A DNA stretch of 64,000 nucleotides from Bdellovibrio bacteriovorus HD100 (GCF_000196175.1 NC_005363.1:1488001-1552000); one strand, 5' to 3'. Positions 19,131 through 27,861 are shown, counted from the first letter of the stretch. Made by a program: numbers and translations. Notes: generated by a model from the letters alone, not told the origin.

Positions 19131-20310
19131 AGACCGCCTCGCGACGTCTGTAAAGAAGGGCAATGTTCAATGCCATGACAACAACGAGCGCCGTCATCAC
19201 ACTTTCAATGCCGAAAAGATCCAATTTAAAAGTCAAAGCGGCCAGGCCCCCGCCAAAGGTGTAACCCAGTGTATTGGCGGCAGCCGCAAGCCCGGCACGA
19301 CGGCCAAACTGCAGTTCAGGGCCGCGTGTCGCCATCAAGGCCATATAGCAAGGTGGAATCAGGGAAAGCCCCACTGACAAAAGAACAATCGCCAGCCAAA
19401 GCTGCGCCCAGCCGCCCAGATCACCCAGGATCAGGCTTGCGCCCAGCAGGGTGGCCACGCCTACGATCATGGCACCTTGCCACGGATTTTTGAAAAGAAC
19501 TTTACCCAGAGCTTGAGTGAGCACAGCCAAAATTGCGCTGACCAAAAGCAGTTTTGCCATCAAGACGCTGGAATCGACCGAAGTCAGGTCGAAGGATTTT
19601 TTCAGGATGGAAGCCAATGAGAAATTCAAAATGCCGACAAAGCTTGTGAACAAGATCGCCAGTGAAAAGATGTCAGAAATGTGGCGCAGGGCGGACTTCC
19701 ATTCCAAGATCGAAATGCGCTCGGTCTGTGTCGCCTTCGGAGCTTCCGACTGTGTGATGCCAAACAGGTTCAAGCCCAATACCACGAGCGCCCACACAAC
19801 CGTGCTTTGCAAAATCAAAAGCATGTTGGAACCGCCCCCCAAAAGCAGATACAGCGGCCCCAATGCACGGCCCACATTCAGACTCATGGAGTTGGACAGC
19901 ATGGACTTCAATGGCGTCTGTTCCGGGTGCTGATCAATTTGCAGGGCTTGGGATACTGGAACGATTGCAGCGGCCGTCAGGCCATAAAGCAGGCGGCTTC
20001 CCCACACGGCTAGTTCATTCATCCAATAAGTTCCCGGCGCCATCAATACCGCAGTCAGAATCCCGGTGGAAAGAAAAAGTCCCAGCATACCGACAGAAAG
20101 AACTTTCATGCGGCCCCAGCTGTCACTGCGGGATGCCCAGAAAGGGCTGGACCACAGGAACAGAAAACTTCCCACGCTGAAACTCAGCACCACGGATGAC
20201 AAACTCAAAGTCGCTTTTTCCGCAATGAACGGAATCAGCGTGAAGGTCATCATCTGGATGGCACTGAAAGTGGTGGTGTTTAAATGTCCCAGGGCGCTCA
20301 GCTTCTTCAT
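19123..20310 (-). CDS. MFS transporter, probable siderophore exporter
   Basis: 395 residues from ATG 20310, which overlaps the PepSY stop (ATGA) and has AGGGAG just upstream. About twelve hydrophobic segments are visible, and the loop between helices 2 and 3 has WASRSDSWGRMKVLSVG, the major-facilitator signature G/D-R-x-G-R-(K/R). Lying directly before iucA in the operon, it most likely exports the finished siderophore, as MFS proteins do for several hydroxamates. Import of a ferri-siderophore or of a breakdown product is also possible. It ends in LLYRRREAVYA, with a basic cytoplasmic tail. Confidence 0.8.
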   Translation of the reverse strand: MKKLSALGHLNTTTFSAIQMMTFTLIPFIAEKATLSLSSVVLSFSVGSFLFLWSSPFWASRSDSWGRMKVLSVGMLGLFLSTGILTAVLMAPGTYWMNELAVWGSRLLYGLTAAAIVPVSQALQIDQHPEQTPLKSMLSNSMSLNVGRALGPLYLLLGGGSNMLLILQSTVVWALVVLGLNLFGITQSEAPKATQTERISILEWKSALRHISDIFSLAILFTSFVGILNFSLASILKKSFDLTSVDSSVLMAKLLLVSAILAVLTQALGKVLFKNPWQGAMIVGVATLLGASLILGDLGGWAQLWLAIVLLSVGLSLIPPCYMALMATRGPELQFGRRAGLAAAANTLGYTFGGGLAALTFKLDLFGIESVMTALVVVMALNIALLYRRREAVYA

Positions 20311-21611
20311 TGAGCTCCCTTTTTCAGCCACGCGACCACGAAGTAAACGACGATGTACACCGGCACGATCAGAGCCGCGACAAACAGGGTGTTCAGGGCC
20401 CCTTGAACCAGGAAGCTGCCGATCACGGCGGTTGTTGAAAAGACGGACAGGATCACCGGCACGGTGTAGATCTTTTTAAACAAAGCACCTTTCCAAGGCT
20501 GTATGGAAGTGGCTTTGGCAGCAGGGGCAGGAGCTTTTTTACGGCGACGGTTCCACCAGATGTAAATTCCTGAAACTGGCATCACCAGTGACGCCACAGA
20601 CAGAATCACCCACAATATTTTCAGGAACAATCCGCCATAGTTTCCGAAATGCAGAGGTTCTGACAGCATGGCGACTTTCAGATACCATGGAAGCTCACGC
20701 ACCTCCGTCAGTTCTCCCGTAACGCCATCAATGATAACCAGGTCCACAAGACGTTCGGTCATCGGTGTGTTTCCATGCATCAGGACCATGAAGTGGCCCG
20801 GAGGCGAGAACTGCGTGTCCGGAAACACCATGAAATCAAAAGTGGATTCTGGCAAAGCCTTCTGCGCAGACGCGATCACCTTGTCCAAAGGCGCCAGCGG
20901 GGCCTGGGGAGCTGTGGGATACTGCACATTCAGTTTTTGCAGTTCACTGTATTGAAAGACTTTGATCAGAGTGGAAGAGAACCCAAGGAACGAACCAGTC
21001 ACGCCGATCATCAAACTCCAGGCAAAGGCGGTCATGCCGATAAAGCGGTGCAGGTCTCCCATGGTGGCGCGGGTGGAGCCTTTGCGAACTTCGCCAAAGT
21101 TCGTCTTGCGCGAAAAGTTGCCGTAAATGAAGAAGCCTGAAATCAGCGTAAAGGCGTAAAGCACGCCGATCAGGCCGACATAGATTTTGCCGTTGGAGCC
21201 CAGCAGGAACTCACGATGCAGGCGCAGGATGAAATCCATAACCCCGTCGGTTTTCTTTGGTGCCGAGACCTCTTCGCCCGTGTGAACGTTGAAATACACG
21301 CGGTGCGATTCACGGAAAAGTTTTGAACCCTTCGTGCCCATGCGAAGTTGCGCGACATTGTGATCAACTTCTTCGATGTTGAAGGACTGGGGGCGGTCCT
21401 CCGGGTATTTCTGCAGAATTTTTTCTATATGGGTGTCCATGGCCGGAATGACTTCGGCATGGTGCTCTTCCTGATGGCTGTCATGACCTTCGATCTCGTC
21501 CTTCAGGATCAAAATGGTTCCGGTCAGGATCAAAACAAACAGGTGCACGGCCACGAAAATGCCCACATATATGTGGAATTTATAGAGAATTTTAAAAAGC
21601 CGTCCGGTCAC
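20307..21611 (-). CDS. PepSY-associated TM protein, possible ferric-siderophore reductase
   Basis: 434 residues from GTG 21611, with CAGGAA about seven bases upstream. Four transmembrane helices with a large loop: the first helix carries KFHIYVGIFVAVHLFVLILTG, others include LHREFLLG and LHRFIGMTAFAWSLMIGVTG with paired His residues. A last pair follows GNYGGLFLKILWVILSV. This is the PepSY_TM family pattern, seen in proteins near siderophore receptors that are thought to reduce ferric complexes in the periplasm with haem held by the His residues. It is the first gene of the siderophore operon. Reductase activity is inference; direct evidence in this sequence is the fold pattern and context only. 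Confidence 0.75.
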   Translation of the reverse strand: MTGRLFKILYKFHIYVGIFVAVHLFVLILTGTILILKDEIEGHDSHQEEHHAEVIPAMDTHIEKILQKYPEDRPQSFNIEEVDHNVAQLRMGTKGSKLFRESHRVYFNVHTGEEVSAPKKTDGVMDFILRLHREFLLGSNGKIYVGLIGVLYAFTLISGFFIYGNFSRKTNFGEVRKGSTRATMGDLHRFIGMTAFAWSLMIGVTGSFLGFSSTLIKVFQYSELQKLNVQYPTAPQAPLAPLDKVIASAQKALPESTFDFMVFPDTQFSPPGHFMVLMHGNTPMTERLVDLVIIDGVTGELTEVRELPWYLKVAMLSEPLHFGNYGGLFLKILWVILSVASLVMPVSGIYIWWNRRRKKAPAPAAKATSIQPWKGALFKKIYTVPVILSVFSTTAVIGSFLVQGALNTLFVAALIVPVYIVVYFVVAWLKKGAQ

Positions 21612-21745
21612 GATATGTTCCTGCGAATAAGAGTCATTTAGCGTTGGTTGGTTTTAATATGGGGCGCTAGAGGGGGCAAGTTCTCAGAGTGGATGTAAGC
21701 GTATTGAGAAAATAAGAGAGGGTCTTTGTGAGGGGGGCTTAGAAA
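21612..21745. other. Intergenic leader/promoter region of the siderophore operon
   Basis: Contains the weak Fur-like box near the operon start, and an AT-rich stretch (GTATTGAGAAAATAAGAG) that could hold promoter elements. I see no open frame or other repeat. Confidence 0.4.
21622..21636 (-). promoter_or_regulatory. Fur-box-like sequence before the siderophore operon
   Basis: Read on the minus strand this is TGACTCTTATTCGCA. It matches the 15-base Fur consensus TGATAATNATTATCA at 10 of 14 informative positions and ends ten bases before the GTG start, overlapping the ribosome site. Given the iron-uptake genes behind it, an iron-responsive operator is plausible but unproven; a better site may lie further upstream. 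Confidence 0.35.
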
Positions 21746-21781
21746 TAAAAACCCCCATCAGTTTAGTGATGGGGGTTTTTT
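21746..21781 (-). terminator. Bidirectional intrinsic terminator
   Basis: AAAAACCCCCATCA and TGATGGGGGTTTTTT pair perfectly around GTTTAG. It lies 30 bases after the stop of the small secreted protein on the minus strand and separates that gene from the siderophore operon; A and T runs on both sides make it usable in both directions. Confidence 0.92.
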
Positions 21782-21810
21782 GAAAGAAATCGGTCAAATT
21801 GGCAGTAAAA

Positions 21811-22311
21811 TTACTTCACACGGCCAGTAACTTGGATGTGGATACCCACTTTGTCGGAATCACACAGGTCCGCGGCGTCAGAAACTGGAACGTAAACAGC
21901 CACACGGCCGTGAAGGTATTTGTAGTCGTTTTTAGCCAGCAATTGATCCAGGTAGGCTTTGCCTTCAGAGCAGTCAGAAGTGCCGGAAGTCGCGTAAGCT
22001 TTGGATTGAGTCAAAGATACCGTCCAAAGAGCGTTGTCTGCCAACATCAAAGTGCTGTAGTTGCAAGTGGAGTCACCTTCAGTGTAAGTCGCCTTCAGAA
22101 GGATGTTGTCCAAAGAGTAGTCTGCAGAAGCCGTTGTGAAGATGATGTTGCGGGAAGAAATATCAACCGGAGTTGCTGTCTGAGTGTTGCCATCGTCACA
22201 AACGTAAGCTGTGAATTTTGCCAACCATCTTTCGCCGTCAAGAACCAGGTCTTGGTTTGCTTGGGCAGAGAATGGAAGAACCAATAGAAGTGCCAGTGCA
22301 AATTTTTTCAT
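21811..22311 (-). CDS. Small secreted protein of unknown function
   Basis: 166 residues with a clear signal peptide (MKKFALALLLVLPFSAQA|N). The mature protein is acidic and beta-rich with five Cys (CDDGN, STCNYS, TSDCSEGK, ADLCDSD pattern), probably forming disulfides. No domain recognised. It is monocistronic, flanked by a terminator behind and by an inverted-repeat promoter region in front that resembles iron-regulated operators. It lies next to the siderophore operon in the same direction. An iron-stress or envelope role is conceivable from context only. Confidence 0.7.
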   Translation of the reverse strand: MKKFALALLLVLPFSAQANQDLVLDGERWLAKFTAYVCDDGNTQTATPVDISSRNIIFTTASADYSLDNILLKATYTEGDSTCNYSTLMLADNALWTVSLTQSKAYATSGTSDCSEGKAYLDQLLAKNDYKYLHGRVAVYVPVSDAADLCDSDKVGIHIQVTGRVK

Positions 22312-22390
22312 GTTTTCTCCTAGATTGAGGTTTTAATGAACTGGCGTGATTTCTAAAATCAAAGAGGGCAGGGGTCAACTTTTGAAATCT

Positions 22391-22430
22391 AATGAGAATC
22401 TATTGATAAACGCGATTATCAAATGAGAAT
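22391..22430. promoter_or_regulatory. Operator-like region: inverted repeat plus two Fur-type half sites
   Basis: TTGATAA (22403-22409) and TTATCAA (22416-22422) form a perfect inverted repeat with a six-base spacer. Two copies of AATGAGAAT (22391-22399 and 22422-22430) flank it in direct orientation. AATGAGAAT and GATAAT are the kind of units that make up Fur boxes. The region is 80-120 bases upstream of the small secreted protein on the minus strand. Confidence 0.5.
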
Positions 22431-22456
22431 TACAGTGTCCGAATTAAAATGTGATT

Positions 22457-23368
22457 TTACAAATTCCAAGCCCATCCGGCTTTGATCACAATCATGCTGG
22501 CTTTCACAGTGTCGGAAGCCGGGAACATATTGTATTCGATGCTGACGGGAATGTAGTTTTTACGATCCATCTGCCAGTCCAAACCGCCGCCGAAAGTGAA
22601 GACCTGATTGGTGGAGATTTCTGATTCATTCAGTGCGGTGGAAGACTTGGAAAGTGCCAGCAGGTAACCCATGCCACCACCCAGCCACACGCGGTACTTG
22701 TCTTGAATCGGATACCATTTCAAAAGGCCATACAAAGACAGATAGGTGATTTTGGCGTCACAAGTGGTGCTGCTGTTGCAAGCGGCTTCGGTTGTGCTGC
22801 CTGTGACGTTGAACTGCTCCATCGCCGCATAACCACGGCCCACCAGGCTGTTGTTCAGGGCATAGTCATAAAAGCCGCCGAAACCAAATCCTGTGCCGGA
22901 CATGCTGGCAGAAGCTTTCTGGCTGATGCCGAAGCTGTCACGATAGGTGATGTCCGCATCCATGGAGTTCATCAGATAGCCGCCCAAAACGCCCCAGGAG
23001 TCCTTCAGGACACGCAAATAGCCGGTGGCATTGGTTTGTCTAGGAGCAGCCTCTTCAGGCGTTTCTGGAGGGGCGTCAGCAGACATGGCAGACGGAGCTT
23101 TGGCTTGCAAAGTAAAACCATCTGCAGCTTTGCCACGAACGATTTCGCCCAGGGCCTTGTTGCCTTTGACTTGTTTGATGCGAATGATGGCCGAGCGCTT
23201 TTGTGTGGACGGGTTGATCAGGTAGAACTCTTCACCCACCTCGGTGGCATCGCCATCCAGGTTGATCAGAACTTTTTGCCCTTTGACTGCAGAAACCGAT
23301 GCGGCAAGGCCTGTGGAGGAAAAACAAAGCAGAAGACTCAAAGCGCACAGCTGGTTTTTGAAATTCAC
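22457..23368 (-). CDS. Outer-membrane beta-barrel protein with N-terminal SH3-like part
   Basis: 303 residues. Signal peptide MNFKNQLCALSLLLCFSSTGLA. Residues about 25-85 form a beta-rich domain (GQKVLINLDGDATEVGEEFYLIN, with IRIKQVKGNKALGEIVRG) that resembles small SH3-like modules seen at the start of other Bdellovibrio envelope proteins. A Pro/Ala/Glu linker follows. Residues 115-303 show alternating hydrophobic strands, Gly-rich turns and a final WAWNL, as in eight-stranded OmpA/OmpW-like barrels. It follows a lipoprotein gene after ten bases, so the two form an operon. Transport or structural role unknown. Confidence 0.7.
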   Translation of the reverse strand: MNFKNQLCALSLLLCFSSTGLAASVSAVKGQKVLINLDGDATEVGEEFYLINPSTQKRSAIIRIKQVKGNKALGEIVRGKAADGFTLQAKAPSAMSADAPPETPEEAAPRQTNATGYLRVLKDSWGVLGGYLMNSMDADITYRDSFGISQKASASMSGTGFGFGGFYDYALNNSLVGRGYAAMEQFNVTGSTTEAACNSSTTCDAKITYLSLYGLLKWYPIQDKYRVWLGGGMGYLLALSKSSTALNESEISTNQVFTFGGGLDWQMDRKNYIPVSIEYNMFPASDTVKASMIVIKAGWAWNL

Positions 23369-23378
23369 TCGGGGGCCT

Positions 23379-23768
23379 CTATTCCAGTGTCATCAGGTTG
23401 TTTTCAAGTTCACGGATGAATTGATCTTTGTACAGAGTCCAGATGGTCTCATTGGCGAATTGATAGATGCAGGACTGAGTGGCCTTTTCGCTTTTTTGCA
23501 AAGCTTTGACTTCGACCACTTCGCCACGGAGCGTGCGCCAGATTTCCAGATCGGTTTCAGAGATGACAAGTTCGTAGGTGTGAGAGGGGAATTCCTCGTT
23601 GAACCAGGTTTCAAGTTTGCCCTCTTTTTTACAGCTGATCAGCTGAAAAGAGGCGGCGGCCACTTTGTCCGGAGCTTCGGATTCAAACTGCTTACGACCC
23701 TCCGAGCGGTAGATTGTACAACCGCTGAGCAAAACCACAAAAAGGGAGGAAAGTATGAAACTTTTCAT
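23379..23768 (-). CDS. Small lipoprotein of unknown function
   Basis: 129 residues. Residues 1-17 are a lipoprotein signal with lipobox LLSGC, so Cys17 should be lipidated and the protein held in the membrane facing the periplasm. The rest is a mixed alpha/beta sequence with two further Cys (ISCKKEG and QSCIYQFA). No family recognised. It is the first gene of a two-gene operon with the beta-barrel protein, which suggests the two act together at the envelope. Confidence 0.7.
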   Translation of the reverse strand: MKSFILSSLFVVLLSGCTIYRSEGRKQFESEAPDKVAAASFQLISCKKEGKLETWFNEEFPSHTYELVISETDLEIWRTLRGEVVEVKALQKSEKATQSCIYQFANETIWTLYKDQFIRELENNLMTLE

Positions 23769-23803
23769 AGCCCTTTAATTATAAGAACTTAAAAGGCAAA
23801 AAA

Positions 23804-23829
23804 AAAGCCCCGAATTACTTCAGGGCTTT
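23804..23829 (-). terminator. Intrinsic terminator of ssb
   Basis: AAAGCCC (23804-23810) and GGGCTTT (23823-23829) pair; on the minus strand the stem is followed by a run of T. It lies 65 bases after the ssb stop, behind the hairpin element at 23844-23894. Confidence 0.88.
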
Positions 23830-23843
23830 AGGCTTAATTTAAT

Positions 23844-23894
23844 GCTGCTTCAGCTTACGCGTCTCCGACGCTCCAGCTCTGCCGGCTGCCGCCG
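23844..23894 (-). repeat. Post-stop hairpin element, copy A (after ssb)
   Basis: Starts one base after the ssb stop codon on the minus strand. Its minus-strand core is GCGTCGGAGACGC, a five-base-pair hairpin, followed by GTAAGCTGAAGCAGC. The element shares CAGAGC and GCTGAAGCAGC blocks with copy B after gspC, and GGCGGCAGCCG with copy C after gspE. Confidence 0.75.
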
Positions 23895-24326
23895 TTAGAA
23901 TGGAATTTCATCGTTAGAGTTGAAGCTAGGCTCCGGACCGAAATCTTGGAAGTTGAAATCGTCGTTACCCATAGAGTTGCCAGAGGACTTTTCGCCACCA
24001 GCTGCACCCAGGAACTGAACTGTGGAAGCCACGATTTCAGTCGTGTAGCGTTTTTGACCTTGTTGGTCTTCCCACTGACGAGTTTGCAATTTGCCTTCTA
24101 CGTAAACCTGACGGCCTTTGGAAAGGTGTTTGCCGCAGATCTCAGCCAATTTGCCCCATACAGTGATACGGTGCCATTCAGTGCGCTCTTGGCGTTGACC
24201 GTCTTTTACCCATGACTCACTTGTAGCCAGGTTCAAACGCGCCACAGTGCTGCCACTGCCGATCGCTTTAACTTCAGGATCAGCGCCCAAACGGCCTACA
24301 AGGATAACTTTATTTACTCCGGACAT
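23895..24326 (-). CDS. ssb: Single-stranded DNA-binding protein
   Basis: 143 residues. The N-terminal OB-fold starts [20 protein letters not shown], with [18 protein letters not shown] and [17 protein letters not shown], all standard SSB landmarks. A Gly/Asn/Ser-rich linker from residue 112 leads to the acidic tip NDEIPF, the C-terminal tail that binds replication and repair partners. It coats single-stranded DNA during replication, recombination and repair. It is monocistronic, with its own terminator. Slightly shorter than E. coli SSB because of the shorter linker. Confidence 0.97.
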   Translation of the reverse strand: MSGVNKVILVGRLGADPEVKAIGSGSTVARLNLATSESWVKDGQRQERTEWHRITVWGKLAEICGKHLSKGRQVYVEGKLQTRQWEDQQGQKRYTTEIVASTVQFLGAAGGEKSSGNSMGNDDFNFQDFGPEPSFNSNDEIPF

Positions 24327-24438
24327 ATTCCCTCCAAATATTAATTAACCAGTTCGTTTTTTGTCAGAACCGGATTGAAGTCAATAAGGACTTCGCTCTT
24401 GATTTGTATTGTGAAGAGGGTGAGCAATATTTAGGCAG

Positions 24439-24469
24439 AGCCCCGCATCAAGTTAATTTAAGCGGGGCT
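24439..24469 (-). terminator. Hairpin after gspN, possible terminator
   Basis: AGCCCCGC and GCGGGGCT pair perfectly over a 15-base loop, 22 bases after the gspN stop on the minus strand. No T-run follows on that strand, so termination would be weak or Rho-assisted. Confidence 0.55.
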
Positions 24470-24491
24470 GGCAGGGGGGCTAAAAGTCGGA

Positions 24492-25457
24492 CTAACGCAC
24501 AGCGCCGATGCTTGGCGGCATCATAGGGTTGCTGGCGGAAACCTTGAATTTGTACTGAGAACCTTCCGAAGTCGGAGTTTTGTAACCATCGATGAACGTC
24601 AAAAACAAAGCCGCACGCTCTTGGAAGCTGCGTTTTGTTTTTAAATCCACTTCGATGTTATAGGCGCCGATCTGATGACCGAAAGAGTTTCCACGATTCA
24701 CAATCGTCAGGCCGATCTTGCCCTTGATAGTGCCGTAAAGCTCATCACCCGGTTTACCAATGGTGCCGGTTTCAATCACGAACTGTCCGGCGGCTAGGCG
24801 GCCCTTCAGTTCCACCGTGCTCAGTTTCAGATCCGGCAACGTCAACGGCCCCATCGGGGTGTTCACGTTGGAAGGCGGAAGTTCAAACTGATTGATGGAA
24901 AGATTCATCTCGATATCAGGTTGCTCTTGGAATGTCAGATCAGCCAGTGCCGTGGATTCCAGATTCAGCTGACCTTTCAGTAGAATCGGTAAGTTCGCCA
25001 TTTCGCGCAGGTCATGCAGGGAAATCTTTTTTGCGCTGACTTCGATCTTGTGGCGTTCGGCGCCGTTTTCGGTTTTGCTGCCTTTGCCAACATGAACATC
25101 GACGTCACCTTTCAACAAACCCTTTGCAGACACATGGCCGTAAGGTTTTTGCTGAATCAGACCACGAACAGACGGGGTGATCACCAGCTCGGTCGCCGAA
25201 ATCGCCGGAGTTCTGATGGATTCAATATAGACTTGATCCATCTTCACGCCCGGTTGCGGGAACAGGCTCATTTTCAGTTTTTCAAACTGCACATAGACTG
25301 AATTATTGGACAGACGGGATACCTGGGAAGAAATCAAATCACTCAGGTCATCAAACGGGAACAGCATAAAAGCAAACACCAGGGCGGAAACCACCATGAC
25401 AAAGATTTTGCCTTTGCTTTCGCGGATCAATTTCAGCAACTGACGAAACTGCTCCAT
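24492..25457 (-). CDS. gspN: Type II secretion system protein GspN
   Basis: 321 residues. A single N-terminal membrane helix (FVMVVSALVFAFMLFPF) precedes a long periplasmic region with repeated amphipathic beta strands (LNLESTALADLTF, LKGRLAAGQFVIETG, GTIKGKIGL). This matches the GspN family, which shares a fold with AsmA-like lipid-handling proteins. It is the last gene of the gspL-M-N block, one base from gspM. GspN is optional in type II systems and its role is not settled; here its place in a complete gsp set supports the call. Confidence 0.85.
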   Translation of the reverse strand: MEQFRQLLKLIRESKGKIFVMVVSALVFAFMLFPFDDLSDLISSQVSRLSNNSVYVQFEKLKMSLFPQPGVKMDQVYIESIRTPAISATELVITPSVRGLIQQKPYGHVSAKGLLKGDVDVHVGKGSKTENGAERHKIEVSAKKISLHDLREMANLPILLKGQLNLESTALADLTFQEQPDIEMNLSINQFELPPSNVNTPMGPLTLPDLKLSTVELKGRLAAGQFVIETGTIGKPGDELYGTIKGKIGLTIVNRGNSFGHQIGAYNIEVDLKTKRSFQERAALFLTFIDGYKTPTSEGSQYKFKVSASNPMMPPSIGAVR

Positions 25458-26152
25458 TATTCGTCTCCGCTGTCATTGTTGTTGTTGCGTTTGAAGCGGT
25501 TGCCGCGGGAAGGAGGCTCTGGAGCTTCCGGTGCCGGAGCAGCAGGGACGGCCAGGGCCACCAGCTTGTAAACCACGTCAAAATAGCGGTTGTCCTCGCG
25601 GTTGGCGGTCATCACCATGTCTTTCATTTTCACGCTGGGGTTGATGCTCTGAAACTGATAACCCAGATCCAGCACCTGACGGATGTTCAATTTTGCAAGG
25701 CTGACCTGCAAAAGACCTTCCGTCAGATTTTTAGGAACCAGATTGGAATTATTCTCCTGAACCTCGGTGCCTTTGATTTGTTCCGGCAAAAGATTCGCCG
25801 CTTTGATTTGATTGTCGATATTGTTGCGAATCATGTCCATGCTTGGCGCCTGAGGAATCTGCGGCACATCCGAGGATTCACGGCTGACCTTCAGCAATTC
25901 ACGAATGGTCATGCGTTTGCTTTCAAATTCGCCGACGTACTCAGTGGACTGAGTGTACTTGCCATAGGGAACGGAAAGAATGATCAAAGAAACCAGCGCC
26001 ACGCCACCCACCAAAGTGAGCTTTTGCATGGCAGGGGTCATGTTTTCATAGCGGTCGCGCAGTTGGTTGTAAGCACCACTTTCCTGGATGCGTTCCCAGG
26101 TTACGCGGGCGTCGCTGACAAGTTTTTCTTTTAAATCGTCAAAACTGCTCAT
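25457..26152 (-). CDS. gspM: Type II secretion system protein GspM
   Basis: 231 residues. A cytoplasmic N-terminal segment of about 45 residues, one membrane helix (LTLVGGVALVSLIILSVPYG), then a periplasmic ferredoxin-like domain (TEGLLQVSLAKLNIRQVLDLGYQFQ is a typical helix-strand run). The C-terminus is a disordered Pro/Asn/Arg tail (NRFKRNNNNDSGDE). GspM forms the inner-membrane platform with GspL, GspC and GspF. Similarity is by topology and position rather than by a strong motif. It overlaps gspL by four bases and touches gspN. Confidence 0.82.
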   Translation of the reverse strand: MSSFDDLKEKLVSDARVTWERIQESGAYNQLRDRYENMTPAMQKLTLVGGVALVSLIILSVPYGKYTQSTEYVGEFESKRMTIRELLKVSRESSDVPQIPQAPSMDMIRNNIDNQIKAANLLPEQIKGTEVQENNSNLVPKNLTEGLLQVSLAKLNIRQVLDLGYQFQSINPSVKMKDMVMTANREDNRYFDVVYKLVALAVPAAPAPEAPEPPSRGNRFKRNNNNDSGDE

Positions 26153-27816
26153 CTTGTCACCTTCTCAACATTGCGATCGACATTGAAGCTGAATGAAAAA
26201 GCGGTGCGGCCGGGCAGAGCACCCAAAGTGCTTTGGCCGCTTTTCACCTGACCATCCGTGGAAACATTGGTCAGCGCTTGCTGCAACAGACTCATTTCGC
26301 GCGGGGAGTTCACATACCCTTGCAAAGTCACCTGTGCGTCCTGAATCGCCATCTGGTGAATGTCCAAAGTGATCGAGGACTTTGGCGGAGCCGCATCGTT
26401 GATCTTTTTGGCGATATCCAGGGCGGAATTCATGTTGGCCACGCTCGCCAGAGTTTTTAGGTCAGCGGCGCGTTTTTTATTGTCGCGGATGTACTTGCGA
26501 ATGCCGTTTTCAGAAGCGGCACGGCCTTTCAGGCCGGCCACAGTCTTGGCCTGGGACTTCAGCACTTCCTGAGTGCGGTCCGCAAGACTTAAAGCGAAGC
26601 TTTCACGCAAAGAAGAGTACACAAACAAAACCACCAAAGCCGCCGTCGCCACTTTGATTGTCGAGCCCCATTTTTCCCAGAACATTTTCAGCTGGTGATT
26701 TTCTTTGGCGAACTCACCGCGCAGGAAGTTCAAAGGTGGGTTTCTTGGTTTTTTGAAGCCTTCAATCGCCAGACCCAAAGCCACACCGCAAACAGCACCG
26801 TGATAGGCCGAGCGTTCGAAATTCACATTCGGGATCTGATCCAGAACAGACACGCGGTTCACCGGCACTTCCAGAACTTGCGTCAGGAACGGGCCTAGAT
26901 TCTGAATTTGGGAAACGCCGCCGGTCAGGTGGATGCTGTTGATTTGGGCGTTGAATTCACTCTTCAGTTCCAGAATGGCCAGCTGCAGGTCCCGCGCCAT
27001 TTCGCGCACACATTTGGCGATCGTGTCCGAGAACGTGACTTGATCAAAAGTGGCACCTTGTTTGTTGGTCAGGATGAACGCTTTGGTCTGAAGTTCCTTG
27101 ATCGCTTCGATGTACGGAATTTCGTATTTCTTGGCGATGGCGTCAGCGATATTTTTGCCACCCCAAAGGATCGAGCCCACCTGAATCAGAGAGCTGCCTT
27201 CAAATGCGCACACCAAAGTGCGGCTGTGACCAATATTCAGAGTGATGGTGATTTGACGAACGGGTCTGACTTCTTCATTCAGATTCAGAGCCGGAGCTGC
27301 CAACGCGGGTGGGGCCTCATTCCAGCGTTCGAACACGTTCGCAAAGGAAGTGCCCTCGGAAGAAATGATGAACGGATCCATGTTGGAATCCTGCGCGCGT
27401 TGAATCAGGTTCTGCACGTGAATTTTTGGAGCTGCACACGCCAGAACTTCCGCTCCGGAACCTACCGTGCGAATGATTTTGGCGTCAAAGATGGCATTGT
27501 CAGATGAAAATGGCAGATCTTCTTCAAGCTCAAAGGCCAGAGATTTTGAGATCTTGATGCGGTCATTGAACGGGAAGAATTTGTTTCGCATCGCCACACG
27601 ATTTTGTGGCAATGCAAAGTTAAACCGCGTTTGTGCCGGGTCATAAAGACTGGAGAGGTCACGCAAATACTCAAGGATTTCAAGCTCCTGATCAGCGCCT
27701 GGAGAAATTCCGAGTGGATGCTCCATGAACTGAGTTACTTGAAAGCCCTTTGAAGTGGACTGCACTTCAACAACCTTGATGCTGCTGGATCCGATGTCAA
27801 TGCCGAGAGATTTCAA
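26149..27816 (-). CDS. gspL: Type II secretion system protein GspL
   Basis: 555 residues from TTG 27816, chosen because GGAGG lies seven bases upstream and the conserved actin-like fold begins at once: LKSLGIDIGSSSIKVVEVQS. Longer in-frame extension would run through a large inverted repeat and is rejected. Residues 1-350 are an actin/PilM-like ATPase fold (LNIGHSRTLVCAF, HLTGGVSQI). A membrane helix (VATAALVVLFVYSS) and a periplasmic coiled-coil plus ferredoxin-like domain follow. GspL ties the GspE ATPase to the membrane platform. It overlaps gspM by four bases. It heads the third piece of the split secretion locus and so needs its own promoter in 27817-28283. Confidence 0.88.
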   Translation of the reverse strand: MKSLGIDIGSSSIKVVEVQSTSKGFQVTQFMEHPLGISPGADQELEILEYLRDLSSLYDPAQTRFNFALPQNRVAMRNKFFPFNDRIKISKSLAFELEEDLPFSSDNAIFDAKIIRTVGSGAEVLACAAPKIHVQNLIQRAQDSNMDPFIISSEGTSFANVFERWNEAPPALAAPALNLNEEVRPVRQITITLNIGHSRTLVCAFEGSSLIQVGSILWGGKNIADAIAKKYEIPYIEAIKELQTKAFILTNKQGATFDQVTFSDTIAKCVREMARDLQLAILELKSEFNAQINSIHLTGGVSQIQNLGPFLTQVLEVPVNRVSVLDQIPNVNFERSAYHGAVCGVALGLAIEGFKKPRNPPLNFLRGEFAKENHQLKMFWEKWGSTIKVATAALVVLFVYSSLRESFALSLADRTQEVLKSQAKTVAGLKGRAASENGIRKYIRDNKKRAADLKTLASVANMNSALDIAKKINDAAPPKSSITLDIHQMAIQDAQVTLQGYVNSPREMSLLQQALTNVSTDGQVKSGQSTLGALPGRTAFSFSFNVDRNVEKVTR

Positions 27817-27861
27817 AGCAATTCCTCCATGAACTGGCTTTGGTCTAAGTTTATGCGACGT

